NCBI GenBank assembly: GCA_944472155.2
Contig: OX235277.1
Location: forward strand, 15,944,804 to 16,008,803
DNA length: 64,000 bases
Direction of reading: 5' to 3'
DNA from: Trichobilharzia szidati
Taxonomy: Eukaryota > Platyhelminthes > Trematoda > Strigeidida > Schistosomatidae
Numbering within the stretch: position 1 is the stretch's first letter; each line of letters opens with the position of its first letter. This document shows, piece by piece, positions 24,202-39,200 of the stretch. The position numbers were made by a program, and so were the translations under genes. The notes beneath the pieces were generated by a model. The model did not search any database. It was not told the DNA's origin and saw only the letters and a list, made by a program, of their open reading frames with translations.

Positions 24202-27200
24202 ATGCTTTCCACTCATTTCTTATCTATTTCTATTTGCATTTGCATTGCTGCTACGCTTGTTGGCGGTGAGTGTAACAATATTCTAAGTGTTTGTTTTGCT
24301 GTATCACTTTTCACAAACTCTTGCTTCTGAAGACGTTTTACCATTTCATAATTGATTAAAATCATAATTGAAATCAAGATTTAAATAGAATCATTAATAA
24401 AATAAAATACATCTATGAATTGTGAATACAAATGTGTGAAATATGCATGGGCCAAACAATGTATTTTCACATACAACCAGTTCAAGTGCGTTCTGTGATC
24501 TCCTTCAATCATTTATGTTCGCCTCATTGTAGGAAGTGGTTTGTATTGTGAGTTAAACACTGTTTTGTATTATTATAATTATTCATTTGTCACTATACAT
24601 TACTCTTTGTTATCAGGTTGAGACTGGATTAGTTCGAGTTCAACTCATTACTGATACAAAGAAATTATTGATTCAAACAAATGAAACTGAATACATATGT
24701 AACACACACGTTAGTACAATAAATAACCGTTGGAACAAAAAACCGGATTTTCAAATAGATATATTGTATTATGTTGCTAATACCGTAGTGAACTGTGGTG
24801 ATATGTGAGAATAATATTTTGTTCGCACACACTATTTTTATCACACCACCACAATATCAGTGTAAAAATGTATGTTGTACATCCAACGACAACGAATACG
24901 TGCATGAATGACTGGAGTCACTTGTCGACTTCGTTCTCTTGTGATGTGTCATTCATGTAAACAAGCAGATGAATTGTGACGCTTTTGTGTTGACAGTGCG
25001 CATTCAATCAAGGACATTCAATCTAGGCAGGCTTTCAAAATATAATCAGTGAACTATATAAAACACTATTACACCACTTTACAGACTATTTATCCTATAA
25101 ATCTTCTTCAGCTGAAACTATGTTGACAATAAGTGAGTGATGTTTATTGAATATTCCATCTGAGGCTTTCATGTGGTTATTACAGAAATGTATGTCAGCA
25201 ATAATCATCATCGACATCCAAAGTTAGGAATATCATGTTTGCGATTCAGAGAAGGGATTTATCAGTCGTCGAAACTTGTCGTCATTGAAAAAGAGACATC
25301 CTCTTTTCCCTTTATTTTCCATTATTGCTAGCCAAATCCGATTGCGATAACACACATCTGTGGGAGACACTGCGTCATTACAACTTCAGATGACGAGGCG
25401 ACTTTTGAAAAGACTACTGTTGACAGCATATCTCATCAGAATTATGTGTAAGGCGATAACAACTTCGTTTTTATTCTGAAACCACCACCATATTATGAGA
25501 ATTTATTGAGCAAATCACATCACTTGGACAACAAAAATTGACACGTTCTCTCTCTACACACGTTTACATAGAAGCGAAAACCTTTTTTGAATGTAAGTCC
25601 ATACATGATCTGTGAGATGTTTTTAATTTGGGTTTTACATATTATATCCAGTGAGCACGTCAACACCAGTATTCTTTCTGACACTGATTTCATTTCGTTC
25701 CTCACGTATGCTAAAACAAATTTTCGTGGCTTAAATTGCCAAATTTTTGTTGTTTGCTTGAAAACCCCACTTATTCGCCCTTATTCAAATCAAATAAGTT
25801 CAATGAGTTTTGTATGAAACAGGCAATTGAGCGAAGTCGAATTAAGCATGAAGAAACTGGTAGTAGATTATCAGTGTTTGTGAATTTCTAGTTTGCAAGA
25901 TGTGCAAATAAACAACATGGGATTTAAATTTTGTTTGATAAAGGTAAACGATTAAATGGTTAACTTTATTTTGATACTGGGAGACCGCGTGTTCAAAAGT
26001 CTAAAGGCCTGTACGGATTTGGGTTTTCTAGAATTACTTGGAACTCTTTAAACATGTGAACATGAGTGTCTATAGAAACATCATTGTTTCTGGTACATAT
26101 ATCCCGATAGAGATGTTACCATTCCTGTATGGCACTCATTTGTATCAGAAGATAATATAACTTCTTTATAATTATTGGCTCACAAGACCTAAATAAGAAT
26201 CTGGCTTGCATTCATGATGCCATCTGTTAAGAACCCTTATGACATGATTCATTATAAATTATTAAAATTAATCCCAGCGTCTTAAGAAAATCAAATCAAG
26301 ACTTTTTTAAGATCAATTAATAATGATTTTTAATGAATCAATATGACCCGGCACTCAAATTATTCCAGGAAGTTTGTAACACCTACGGCCTAGAAACTTC
26401 TAATGAACTGATGTTGTCATTGTGTTATCCCTTCACTCCAGAGTCACTCTGAAGGCATACCATTTTCTATCCGAACAAGTTGGTAACAGTTCGTTAGACT
26501 GAAATGTAGAATCATGGGTAATTGGCTGCTTGATATACAATTGCTATGTAATGAAGACGGACAAGGTGTCTTCTATAATTTGTTGCATAACAGTAAGGCC
26601 ATGTGAAAATTTTGTTCTTTTCAGGTTACAGAGAACGTGAGTTTATATGCCTGTCTTCTCCTTGTCAATGGTATGCTGCACAATACAGTTCATCACAATA
26701 GAAAAGATGGTCCGTTGTAGTGGTAAGACTCAGCACTCATATCGGATATAGGTAAATTACTACTACAAATCAAATCAAGAGATAGAAAATAATGGAATTA
26801 TATAAACGAAGTTAGAAAGTTGTGTGAGTACCGTGATATGATTATGAACAGTAAATAGTGCTCAAAACGTCATAAGTACATAGTAATTAATTAGACTTTG
26901 TGACTTAACCAAAATAAATTTTACTCACAATGGAATTTTACTCCGCCAGATTGCACAAGTTTTATTCTTAAATCCATGTTACCTCAATCCTGTCTTCACC
27001 TCAAATTTCTTTGCTGAGACTGCATTCGTGAATCCATTGGTAGCTGCATTCGCCTTACATCTGTTGAATGAGAGGTATAAATGTTTTCCTTTGTTCACTT
27101 CGTATTTATGAAGCGCCTGTAAAGATTCTTTACCCACAACTCTGTTGTAAGCCACTACAGTGTTTGAATTTCATGCAAACATGTGAATGATATTCGAGAC

Positions 27201-30200
27201 TGTGTTCTACGATGATGATCCATGATATTAGATAGTTGGAGGCAATCGGCAGGGACCTTTGGACCTAGGTTTCGTACTAGTTGTCAATCGTCTGTCAGCC
27301 GTATCTGCAACCCTGAAGGAACTCATGACCCATCTGAGATTCTAAACCGCGTCACCCAGTGCTGCACTCGGAGACGTTACCACGCAGTTTCGAATCTCAG
27401 AAAGGAGCATGAGTTCCTTAAATATTGCACTCAACAGTGCCAACTAGCAGGTAACCTGGGTCCAGGGCTTCCTGCCAATTGCCTTCTACCATTTAATATC
27501 GTCAAATAAATGTGCAAATTGATAGCGAGCTTCCCAAAAATGATGGCTACAATGCAAACCCGCCTGAAAGAATTCACTCTGCATCAAAGAAACGACTAGA
27601 CACGTCACACTAGTTACTAGTGTACTTTGATATTAATCCACTCATGAACTTTCTTTCCTAAATCATTGATGCTTTAAGGTGAAACCAGAAAAATGATTCT
27701 ATGTTCCATTGCTGATAAAGCTGATGTTATTAGAATCTTAATGAGCAGCATGTTTTACGAACCATGATATCTAATTCTTTGCAGTGTGTTGTGCGAAACC
27801 ATGATATGATGATAAACTTGATGGCTCACTTACAGCAGCTGCTGCTTTAGGGACACATACAGCCATTCAAATTAATTCATCCATTAAAGGCTGCTTCCTA
27901 AGCCATGATTTATGGACATGAATTTCGACGGAAAAATAATAAGATTGTCTGAAATGAGTAATAAATTTGCGTAACATATGTGGACATTCACAGCAAACAC
28001 GTAATTATCACGCACATTTATCTAGAAGGCAACAGAGCGTGAATTATTACAATATAAACTTGAACAAAGCAAGAACAACAATTGTACCAGGATAATATGA
28101 GCTCATCTTTTATCATTTCGAGGATTCTTCTCAACTGGTTACAACCTGAACGATGAAAAATATGAATTACATTATATTAAAGATTTGAACATAATTTTCC
28201 ACGATCACAAGGAGTAATTGGTAGGAAGTAAAAGTAGCATTAGTCCGGAATGATTTAACTAATTAAGAGTTACAAACACAGTTCATTTGAATTATTCTAT
28301 AAATAGTCAGTGTTTGTAACTCTTAATTAGTTAAATCATTCCGGACTAATGCTACTTTTACTTCCTACCAATTACTCCTTGTGATCGTGGAAAATTATGT
28401 TCAAATCTTTAATGTAATGTAATTCATATTTTTCATCGTTCAGGTTGTAACCAGTTGAGAAGAATCCTCGAAATAATAAAAAATGAGCTCATATTACAAT
28501 ATATTTGAATAGCGGAAGAATGACAAATGTACCAGTTTAATATAAACTTAATGTTTATTTTTTCTTTGACTCTTATCAAATCGTTACAAGATGAATGATA
28601 CAAAGATGAAAATTAGATTAACAACTGTAAAATACATTTTCCATGATGACAAAGATAAATCAGTAGAAACTAAGGGTAACAATTAGCCAGGAACGATGTA
28701 AGTTGTTAAACAGTTAGCACTGAAAAAGAATGACGACTTTACAGAAATTACATGACCATTGCAAAACAGGCAAGAATGCCAAATAAGAGGTGAAAAAATG
28801 GCGTCAGGCTGTGGGGTAAGGGGAAGAAGGAAGTTGATGAAACTGTTTTAGGTGAATTGTACCTTCCTGCCAAACTCAATCACTAAAGGAGGCTCAATAT
28901 AATGACAAACAATACATGTAACTCTTTCTGAGGTCACTCTTATTTCCTACAATTTATCTTTGTCGTCATAATAAAATGCATTTTCAAATTCGTAGTGTAA
29001 TTTATGTTTTTATATTGTCCATCATGTAACCAGTTGAGAAAAATCATAGAAAAACAAAAATTGATTCATATTATGCTGACACATTTTTCGTTCTTGACTC
29101 ATTCAAATGTGTTGTAATAATTCATGCTTTCTCACCTTCCATATAAATGTGTGTGATAATTACTTTTTTGATGAGAAAAATTCGAATAAGTTGCGCAGAT
29201 TGTCACACTTTCAAGACAAGACACACTTTCTAATAATGAACAAATAAAATCGTTTTGTTTCATCTAACTGAAGCGTAATGTTAGCTGTTTTACTTCGCAT
29301 AGACAAAACTGTTTCTATTGTATGTTTTCATATCAACTCAATGTAGTTCGTCAATCATTATCTGACTACAAAACAGATGAAGAATGTCCAATATACACTG
29401 ATCTAAATGCTGAGTGACTATTTCAAGCAGGACATTTTCTAACTGCCATTGATTATTTTCAACATTTTTATCAGTAAACAGTAGTCTTACATGAACCACA
29501 TTCCAGTTTTGTTATCAATCATTGAAATTACTTTTGCTGAAATATTGCAGTATACCCACGCAGTGTACCGAAAGGTAAATTTTTCTGAAATTTTTCCAGT
29601 ACCGTCATTATATATCCAAACATATGATGTGAAAAATGCAAAACTCTCTTTCGCTGTGAATTTTCGCAACTTGAAAGTATTCTTTGAAACACAATAATTT
29701 GAGGTTTGATGAGTTAAACTATGATACGTGCAGTAGTGCATTGTTAATTCATGTGAATCCGGTATTCTTATTAGCGACAGTAGTATATTTATCTTGAAAA
29801 GTTACAATCAGCTCATATTCACTCGAATTCTCTTCAATATGATCACTTTAATCGTAAGATGAGGAATATGTTTCGAATGTAATCATCGTTCTATAGATAC
29901 AGTTGTTATAATCAGCTGAGTGATGGCGAAACAAGAAATTATTGAGTCTGAATGGTTATGTTAGAAAAACATTGGAAACATCCTAAGCAGTCAGTATGCT
30001 CCACTTGGATGCCAATAAACAAGTAACAACAGTTATAAATAAAAAATGTATTCACAGATATTTTAGAAGTAAACACTAAATAAATAATGTGTGCAAAGTA
30101 AAAGCTATGAAGTGTTAAGTGCTTACCCTTGAGAAGAATGATTACTAATTTAGAGGTGAACACAGTGATGAGAAATTTTTGAGCAGGATTTCTTCATACT

Positions 30201-33200
30201 TTCTTCCTTTAGTCGTTAACATTTTCACTTGCTGTGAATGGTTTCATATGGAGAGATTCAAAGCCGATCAACAATTGTCGAAGTGAATTATAATGAATCA
30301 TTTTAATATCTACAGATTATGTTCAAAGAAGTAAGATTTCTAGAATTTTTCTAGTGTCGTCAGTTTAGTTCTAAGTACATGAAGTGATGAAGATGAGTTA
30401 AAAGAATTGTGTTCGCCCATGCACTGTGCGAATACCAAATTTGTGAAGTGTATTACCAAAACTGCATAATAATCGAAATTTTTACGGTTCAACCGTGGAT
30501 TATGCAGGAATTATTTAACATACTGTCTGTGCTCGATGACGTAAGTAATGCAAATTACACAGACTTCGTATTTCCTGGAATTCTTCATACCATACTCGCT
30601 GAGGAATTTCTTTCGGGATATATCATAATTACACAGATTCAGCTGTTCGGTGACATTTTATACATGACATAATGGTAACATATTAAAAGTAGTCAAGTCT
30701 TTGTGAATACATTTGAAAGTAATGGAAATGTGGCGTGGAGAATAAAAATATGAATCGGAGATCAGGTAATAATTAATCATGGCGATAAATAGAAGATGAT
30801 TTTCCTTCAGCTTTGTTAAACACACGCCATGCCATATAACGTTTCTCCACGATATCAACTTTCTGCCGTGTTTATCATTTTCAATTGAGAAGAATTATCA
30901 TGGATAAATAGAATAGTAGAATTCTGTGTAAATTTACCTGATGAAGAAACAGATCATGTATTTCAAAATAAACTTGATGTACTCACCTGGAGTCAATTTT
31001 GTAACAGATCTCTCACTGTGTGATGTAAACAGAGGATGGCGCTATTAAAGTAAAGCGTTTTGAATTTGATTTCTGCATATTCTGAGTACACTCACTGTTA
31101 GAAATACTGTAACTAGCATAAGAATTTTTACCATATACATCGAATCTTATACTCAGACGTGGAAGGTAAATCATATATTTACTAAAATCATAAAATATTT
31201 ATAAAAAGTTTCTGGAATACTTTAGAGAAGTGAATAATAGCAAACTGGATAACTGAAGATGAAACTGAAACACACTTCACGAACAGTTTTGACGTGGTAA
31301 ACATTTAAATGAGCAGTGAAACAGTTGATTTAAAGTTCGGATGAGATTTTTACTAGACGCTCGAATTTGCTCCACGCCCAAGGTCTTCTCAAATGTGATA
31401 TGTGTTGCATCCTTAAATTGGTTATGTTGCACAACAGTCTATAGTCAGATAGACATTTGCGATGGCGTCACATGAAACTGGATTATAATTCATTCTATAT
31501 TATTATTATTATTATTTCCTTTAGTTCCTAGAGGAACATAGGGCTTCAGCCATGCGTCTCCATTGCGTTCGATTCTCTGCTAGAGTTTTCACCTGGCTCC
31601 AGGTCTGCCCACATGCTTTCATCTCCTCTTCACATGATCTCCTCCAGGTCACCCTTGGACGACCAACTCGCCGCTTCCCTTTCGGGTTCCACTCGAGGGC
31701 TTGTCTAGTGATGTCACTTGCTGGTTTCCTCAGAGTGTGGCCAATCCATCTCCATTTTTTCCTGCCTATTTGTTTCACAATGGGTTCCTGGTTGGTTCGC
31801 TCCCAGAGATCTTTGTTGCTGATCCTTTCCGGCCATCTGATCTTGAGTATTGAGCGAAGACATCTGTTAATGAAGGTCTGTAGCTTGTTTGAGGTGCTCT
31901 TTGTGACACGCCAAGTCTCTGATCCGTATAGTAGTACTGACTTCACATTGGAGTTGAAAATCCCGATCTTATTTTTGACGCTGAATGATGTTGTCCTCCA
32001 CACAGACTTCAGAGTAATGAAAGCTTGCCTTGCTTTCCCGATCCTTGCTTTGATATCCTCGTCAGTTCCGCCTGTAGTTGAAACAATGCTTCCCAAGTAG
32101 GTAAAGGAGGTAGTTTCTTTCAGGTTTTTTCCATTTATGCTGATTGCTGTCTGTTGTTGTTGTTGGTGTTGGCCAGGAATCTTCATCACCTCTGTTTTTT
32201 CTATGTTCACCTGGAGTCCTATCTTTGATGCTTCTTCTGCCAACTTGTTACTTTTCACTTGCATATCTTCCAGTTTGTGGGAAATCAGGCATATATCATC
32301 GGCGAAGTCCAGATCCTCCAAGTTCTTTGTGTGAGTCCATTTTATGCCTGTTTCCTCATTGCCCGCTGTTTGTCGCATTATCCAGTCTACTGCAATCAGG
32401 AAAATCATTGGCGATAGTAGGCAACCCTGTCTTACTCCTGTCTTCACTTCGAAGGATTCCGTGAGCTTCCCGTTGTGGATTACTTGGCATGCAGCGTTGT
32501 CATACAACTGTTGGATGAGATGTATAATTGTCGGCGGCACCCCGTAGTAGCGAAGTAGTTGCCAAATCACCTCTCGATCGACGCTGTCGAAGGCCTTTTC
32601 AAAGTCGATGAAGTTGAGATAGAGAGGTGACTGCCATTCCAAACTTTGTTCAATGATGATCCGTAGTGTGGCGATTTGATCAATACATGACTTGTTACTC
32701 CTGAATCCAGCTTGTTCTGGTCGAAGTTTTTCATCCAAGGCTTGTTTGATCCTTTCCAGGATGATGCGGCTTAGTATTTTGCTTGGGATGGAAAGGAGCA
32801 TAATTCCGCGCCAGTTCTTGCATTGACTTAAGTCTCCTTTCTTTGGTAGTTTGAATAGGTATCCTTTCTTCCAATCCTCGGGTACTTTGCCTTCTTTCCA
32901 CACTTTCTCAAGTAGTGGCGTCATCAGGTCTGCTGTTGTCTCTGGGTCGACTTTCAATGCTTCTGCTGGGATTCCATCTGGTCCTGCTGCTTTCCCAGCT
33001 TTCAGCATCTTGATTGCCTTCAGGACTTCTGATTTCGTCGGGGGGTTGATGTTCACTGGTAATTCTGCTTCCGTTGTTGGTATTGTTGGGCGCGTTGTAG
33101 GTGGCGGTCGGTTTAGTAGTCTTTTGAAGTGTTCAGCCCAGTGTTTCCTTTGCTCCACTTCTTTGGTGATTGACTTTCCATTTTCATCCTTCACTGGCTT

Positions 33201-36200
33201 AATTTGTGTCAAACTTTTGCCCGATAGGTACCTAGTTGTTTGGTGAAGTGTTGCGAGGTCTCCTTTGCCTGCAGCTTGTTCTGCTTCATTGGCCATGGCT
33301 TCATAATACTTTCTTTTGTCTTCTCTGGCACTCTTCTTTACTCCTTTGTTCAGTGTATTGTAGCTTACATTCAACTCCTGTTTCTGTTGCTCGTCGGTGC
33401 ACTGCAGAATTTTTTGTTTCACCATCCTTCTCTCCTCTATTAGCCTCCAAGTGTCCGTAGTGAGCCACGGTTTGTCCTGTCTCTTCTTTCTGCCCAGAAC
33501 TTCCATGCAGGTTTCGCTCCATACTGTTTTCAGGTTGTTCCAGTGTTTTTCGACGCTGACCTCTTCACCAGTGTTGATTTGTGTCTCGGCTTTGTCCTTT
33601 ATACTTGCAGTAAAGATATCCTTTGTATCCTGGTCCTTTAGTTTTTGAGTGTTGAACTTGGCTTGTGGTCTATCTGCAGCTCCTGTTTCTCTGAAAGCCT
33701 TTAATTTGAGTTGGATTGTTCCTTGTACGAGGTAGTGGTCTGAGCCAACGTCTGCTCCTCTTCTTGCTTTTGTGTCCAGTAGGCTGCGCCGCCACTTCCT
33801 CGAGATTGTGATGAAGTCGATTTGGTTTTTGGTTCGCCCATCTGGTGACACCCATGTAGCCTTGTGAATATCCTTGTGTTTGTATACGCTGCCACCAATC
33901 ACTAGTTCATTGAAGGCGCAGAAGTCGGCGAAGAGTTCTCCATTTTCATTCATCTCTCCCAGAGCTTCTTTACCCATGATGAGTTCCCTTCCTGTGTTGT
34001 CTGGTCCCAGTTTGGCGTTCATGTCTCCCATTAGTATTTTGATGTCACCGGCTGGAGTATTGTCTATTGCTGCCTGCAGTTGTCTGTAGAATTCTTCTTT
34101 CTTTTCGAGGTCTGCGTTGTTGGTCGGTGCATAGCATTGTATAATTGACACTTTCCTTCCTTTGGAGTTGAATCTGGCGGTTATTATCCTGGGTGAGATC
34201 GCCTCCCATTGTATCAGAGCCTTGGTTGCCGTCGGTGACATCATTATAGCCACGCCCTCGGTGTGTGTGTGGTTGTCTTCTGGGTGACCGGAGTAAATCA
34301 CTGACTCACCTGTTGACAATTTGGTGAGTCCGTATCCGTTCCATCTGCTTTCGCAGATCCCCAATACTTGTAGTCCGTATCTCCTCATTTCGCTTGCGAT
34401 CTGGGCAGCTTTGCTAGTCTCGTACATGGTGCGGACATTCCATGTCCCCACACAGACTTTTTCTTTTGACGCAAGGAGACTGTTCACGCTGAAGTTTCTG
34501 TAGCAGGTTTGTTTACAGGGTGGGGTTGCTGGCCTCACGCCTGTTTCATTCTATAATCTAGGGTTAATTGACGAATAAAGATTAGAGAGATTTCTTGCCT
34601 GCAATGTCTTTAGTAAATAGAACCTAAGCAATTTATGATGTTCAATCAAAAAAAAGAAGATAGAACAACTCAGTTGCAGTTTATCAAAGCAATTTTGAAA
34701 AAGGCTTCCAGTGGAATAGTGTGCAGAGTCATTCATCAATCTGTAGTTTATCCATACAGTTAATTCGATATAAGCTAATATTTTGTGGTCGAGATTCAAT
34801 TATCTTCAGTCCGGCAAAAGCTACTCTAAGTGACAAATTATTTCTGAATTTTCAAATCTTCTATTCCAATGTAATAACATTTATCGAATCCGACCAATTC
34901 TACAAATTTATTTGGTGATTACAAATCATATAGTTAACATTTATGATGACATCTGAATGTTAGATCTCATGAGTAAGTGCCTTGTAATTGTTATTTACAC
35001 TCAACAAAAATAAATTAACTGAAGATGCATGGATATAAGCTGTTATATGTTCATATATAAAAATGTTTCACATAAAATGTGAGTGCTGTTGATTGCAGCT
35101 TTGTGATGAAACCACACTAGATACGTATTATCAGAAAGCTTCCTCTAAGCACATGAACATAGTTATATTGGTCACACTTTTTTCGTCGTCATCAGATAAT
35201 GCGAGCATCATATCAGAATTTTGATTCCACCGGTAATAAATGACTTTACACCTAGAAATTTTGCCAGTATTGTTGTGTATATAATGGGTCATTCACTGAA
35301 TATGTTCTTTTTTCTCTCTAAAGAAGAGTATAGTGAGTCATAATATATTCCAACACATCGTCTGCATTGACTAAGTGGGTAAAAATCTATCTCTTGTTAT
35401 TTTGCTTGAGTGTGTATGATCTCAGGCCTCGTTGATTCGTATTCTTGGATGCTTTCCAGAACAAAACGCTTCACAAATTATCAAATTTGAAATATTTTAG
35501 ACTTGTATATAATTGTGAACTAAGAGCAAACATTTTCGAAATGTATTTCATCAACACACTCTTCCTGTGAAGTAGAACTGAATGCATTTTACTCTTGTTG
35601 TTGCATAGGAGATAATCGTAAGTTCGCCGTCGTATAGGTTCACACTATCTCAGATGCGTTCACAAAGTTCAAATATACACACATTTCTGATTTCACGATA
35701 GGTGTGGTGGTTGCAGATTTATGTCAAAGAAATCCCATTACGAAGATTTCAGTCCTAATTTCACTAGACAATATTTTCGGTATAAGTATATATGTGTATG
35801 TGTATTAGTGTAGAAACGTATCAAGTTTCGATAAAAAATGACTTCGTTCATATTCCATGCCAACTGCCGAAACATCAATACGGACATGTGTGCGTAGAGT
35901 TCAATATTCAAAATACATGCTTTAGTAAAGGGTTTCTTAAGATGCTTAGCGGATCAGAAATGCAAAAAAGGGTTCGTTCAAGTTAGCCACCAATAAATAT
36001 GTTCACACTTCAAGGACATACCGCAAAAAGTAGAGGTGACTGTGCAGATGAGGCAACGATGGAAGCTTATGAAAGTGAAGACTGACGTTGATGAATAATA
36101 AAAATCAAATCTGAATATCGTGTAATGCTGATAAATTTGATCATCATCAAACAATCAAAAGTTTTGCAATTCCTCTAGAGTAATATTATAAATTACCCAC

Positions 36201-39200
36201 ATACAAGATGAGTTAAATTATTCGCAGACCCAATCCTCACATAAACAGTGCCTTATGAATCTCAGTTCAATAAGTGGTTAGTAAGAATTGAATTAAATGT
36301 ATTCTATTTGATCTGAAATTCAGAAATGGCAGTTATATTTTTCTAGCCGAAAGTAAGTAGATACTTGTTTGCTTCGAAAATATCACTCAGCAGTATTCTC
36401 GAGTCATTGGTGTCCATACCTTTCCCATTTGGTGTAGTAAAACAGTCTATTACCTGAGTCTCTCGATCCTCCATAGTTACTGTGGTGATGAAACATGTAG
36501 GTTTAAAAAGTTTATGAGAAATAAATAAATAATACGGTGAATATATATTTTGTCACTACCACTGAAATGTCACATGAAAACGGAGTAACATTAAGCCATA
36601 TTTCCCTGGGAGAATAAATAGTTCAAATCAATGCTGTAATTCCTCAAGATCCATTAACTATAAATTCTGATAGGATCAAAATTCAGAAAAGATAAGGAAA
36701 AAAGATTTTTGATGACTTTTTAGAAATTTGTTTAGTAGACATTTTCTGATAGATCAAACTTTCCTGCTGAGTATTTTTCTATTCATTGATTCTCTACTCT
36801 GAGTTCTCTCAAGTTGTATTCATCAATTTTCATAATTTCATATGTTGAATGACATAAGTCAAATAACAGAGGAGTTACTGAAATATGATTTTGGTTTTCT
36901 GAATACTAGTGACAGACACATTTTTACCTACATAGCTTAATATAATTACAGTGGAACTGATGTCACTAGATCGCTAATCAGAAGGAGGATTTTTCTGCAT
37001 CAAAATTTCTCACTGCGTTTTCACAAACATATTTTTTTTAAACAACATGAATTGTATTAAAAGATGATTCCATCTATCTGCTTATGGGTTAATTGGTTTA
37101 CTTTCAACTTGCAGAAAGAGACGGTGAGTAAATGAATAAACTGTTTTATGAATTAGATAAAATGATAGTTCTTAATTTCGTTGCATTAGAGATTGCATGG
37201 TCACCTGTAGTGTGGACAGAAGTTTCTTTATGGCTTCATGCTGTAAATAATAAGACACTAAATGGTACCTTCAAAAGTATTGCATTACCAGTTTAGGTCC
37301 ATTTACGCCGATACGATTTTCTCATTGAATAGGTGACATTATCGTATTGAACATGTACCGGTATTTATTACAAACTGTTTTCAAACTGAAGCTATATTTA
37401 CACGTTCACTGTTGCTCAGAAATCATTCGTGAGTTCTTACAATGATCAACTTGCTTATTTCAACTAATTCACTTTTATTAAAAGCCCATGATATACAGAG
37501 GTTGAACAAAATCTTTATGAGATATGTACCTGGACGGTGAGTTTTTAATAGGCGTGAATAGAAAGTTATCAAGATGGATGACACGCAGCTGGCTGAACTG
37601 GGATGTATGATCTTGTGGAAGCATTTATTCAATCAAATTTAGGCAGCATCTACTTCACATACTCTGGGTAAAACACATCTGAAACACATTTGTGCTGAAA
37701 TTTTTAGGACTTTATAAGTATTACATCTTTTATTTCATCAAATAGAAAACATCAGTGAGTAATTTACTACAAGTTTTGAATTTTTCATGCTTAAGTTACG
37801 TGATGATTTCTTGGTGTGTAACGCAGGTTGCAGTGTGGCATGTAAACGTTCTACAATTCACTTGTATTTGCTTCTACTCTCAACATGGTCTTTGGTTCTG
37901 TCTCTAATTCATGCAGTATTTGTCTCTCTGACTTCCAGCTCAAGAGTCCTATTTGTTGCTGTTTTGCTAAATTATGTATCACTTATCATCCACTTGGCTC
38001 GCGAAACACAGTTTAGTGCTGATCTTTTGTAGTCATTTGAAGACATTATAAATGCCAGTAACTTCCCTCCTCGTCGTCCATCGCAATCACAAAGAAAGTT
38101 GGTTACACTAATTAATCTTGTATCAGTCCTATCTTCACTTCAAGTGCTTTACTGAGAATCTCGTTGAGAATTACTCTGTTTCCTTCATCAAAAGGTAATC
38201 ATTGAGTAGGTTGTTTAATGGTTTCTGGCACTGCGCTCCATGTTGCTGAATCACTATTTAGATTACTTTTTAATTGACGACATCAAACGGATGAATTCGA
38301 AGCAGGTAGGTGATAGTTATTCTGGTCTGTTTTTTACAACGATACACGATACTTTATCCATTTCGTGATAAATCTATACGAAAAAATGTAGTTTTCTCTG
38401 TGCTCTCAAGAGACCAAATAATTTCGAATACACCATGAAAATTCCGAATCATCAGGGTTGTCTTGGTGCTCATGTGAAGAGAAATTGTTGATAGTCTTGC
38501 GTCATCACCTAACTTTGTAGAAAAGTTAAGCTGATAATATTCTTTGAAGTTTCTGTTTTTATAGGATGACTGTTGTAAAGATCATCGCCCCTACACTGGT
38601 CATACGACATGACAGATTCGGTACACAAAAATAAAATAGGCTTTCATTTTGCAATACAGATGCAGGTGAGTCTTCGAAACGAAAGCATGAAAATGAAAGT
38701 TGTTTTGAGTGCTCTGATCACATCTGAATACATATAATTTTATTCATTTCACATGAAACTGCTAAAATCACATATCTGTATAATAAATTGTTGATGGCAT
38801 CAACTAAATCAGGAAATCGAAAACACGCTGTCTGTTTGGCTCTTAAGTTTTTTGGCTGCAATCATATTAAATATTCAAAAAACAGGTTGTAGTATTATTT
38901 TGCCACATCGCATTTAACTCTAAAGTATGAATATTCTGGTGACGAAATGTGTGACGAATCCAAAGTGAAGTTAGGAAGGAGACTGATATCTTAGTGGTAT
39001 TGTAAAAATGTATATATATACTCCTTTCAACTCCTTGTTATTACTCAAGACAGTATAACTAGCTCTCAGAACTAAATTATCTAATGATCTCTGTATTTTA
39101 AATTGAAGACCTAGGTGAGTGACCTACTGCAAAATTTCCGGACAGCTTATGCGGTTATTTTCCCCAGTACAATATAAAATAAAAGCATGTATGAATGCAT

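Noticed and set aside
26823..26828. GTGAGT with a nearby AG giving an 8-bp interval
   Set aside because: Not a multiple of three, and the donor is not conserved in the left arm.
27222..27509. 95-codon frame
   Set aside because: It runs through a palindromic repeat on both halves. No protein-like features.
30508..30540. 33-bp interval with a good donor (GTAAGT) and acceptor in the right arm
   Set aside because: It contains TAA in the common phase 1, and the left-arm acceptor reads AT instead of AG, so it was left out of the gene model.
31552..34503. Plus-strand frames across the RTE element
   Set aside because: They are antisense shadows of the 1005-codon minus-strand ORF.
37485..37536. Conserved GTGAGT donor after CTGGACG at 37537 and in the left arm at 4341-4346
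   Set aside because: Possible exon lengths are 36, 38 or 52 bp. The 36-bp version stops in phase 1 and the others break phase. It may be a minor alternative exon.
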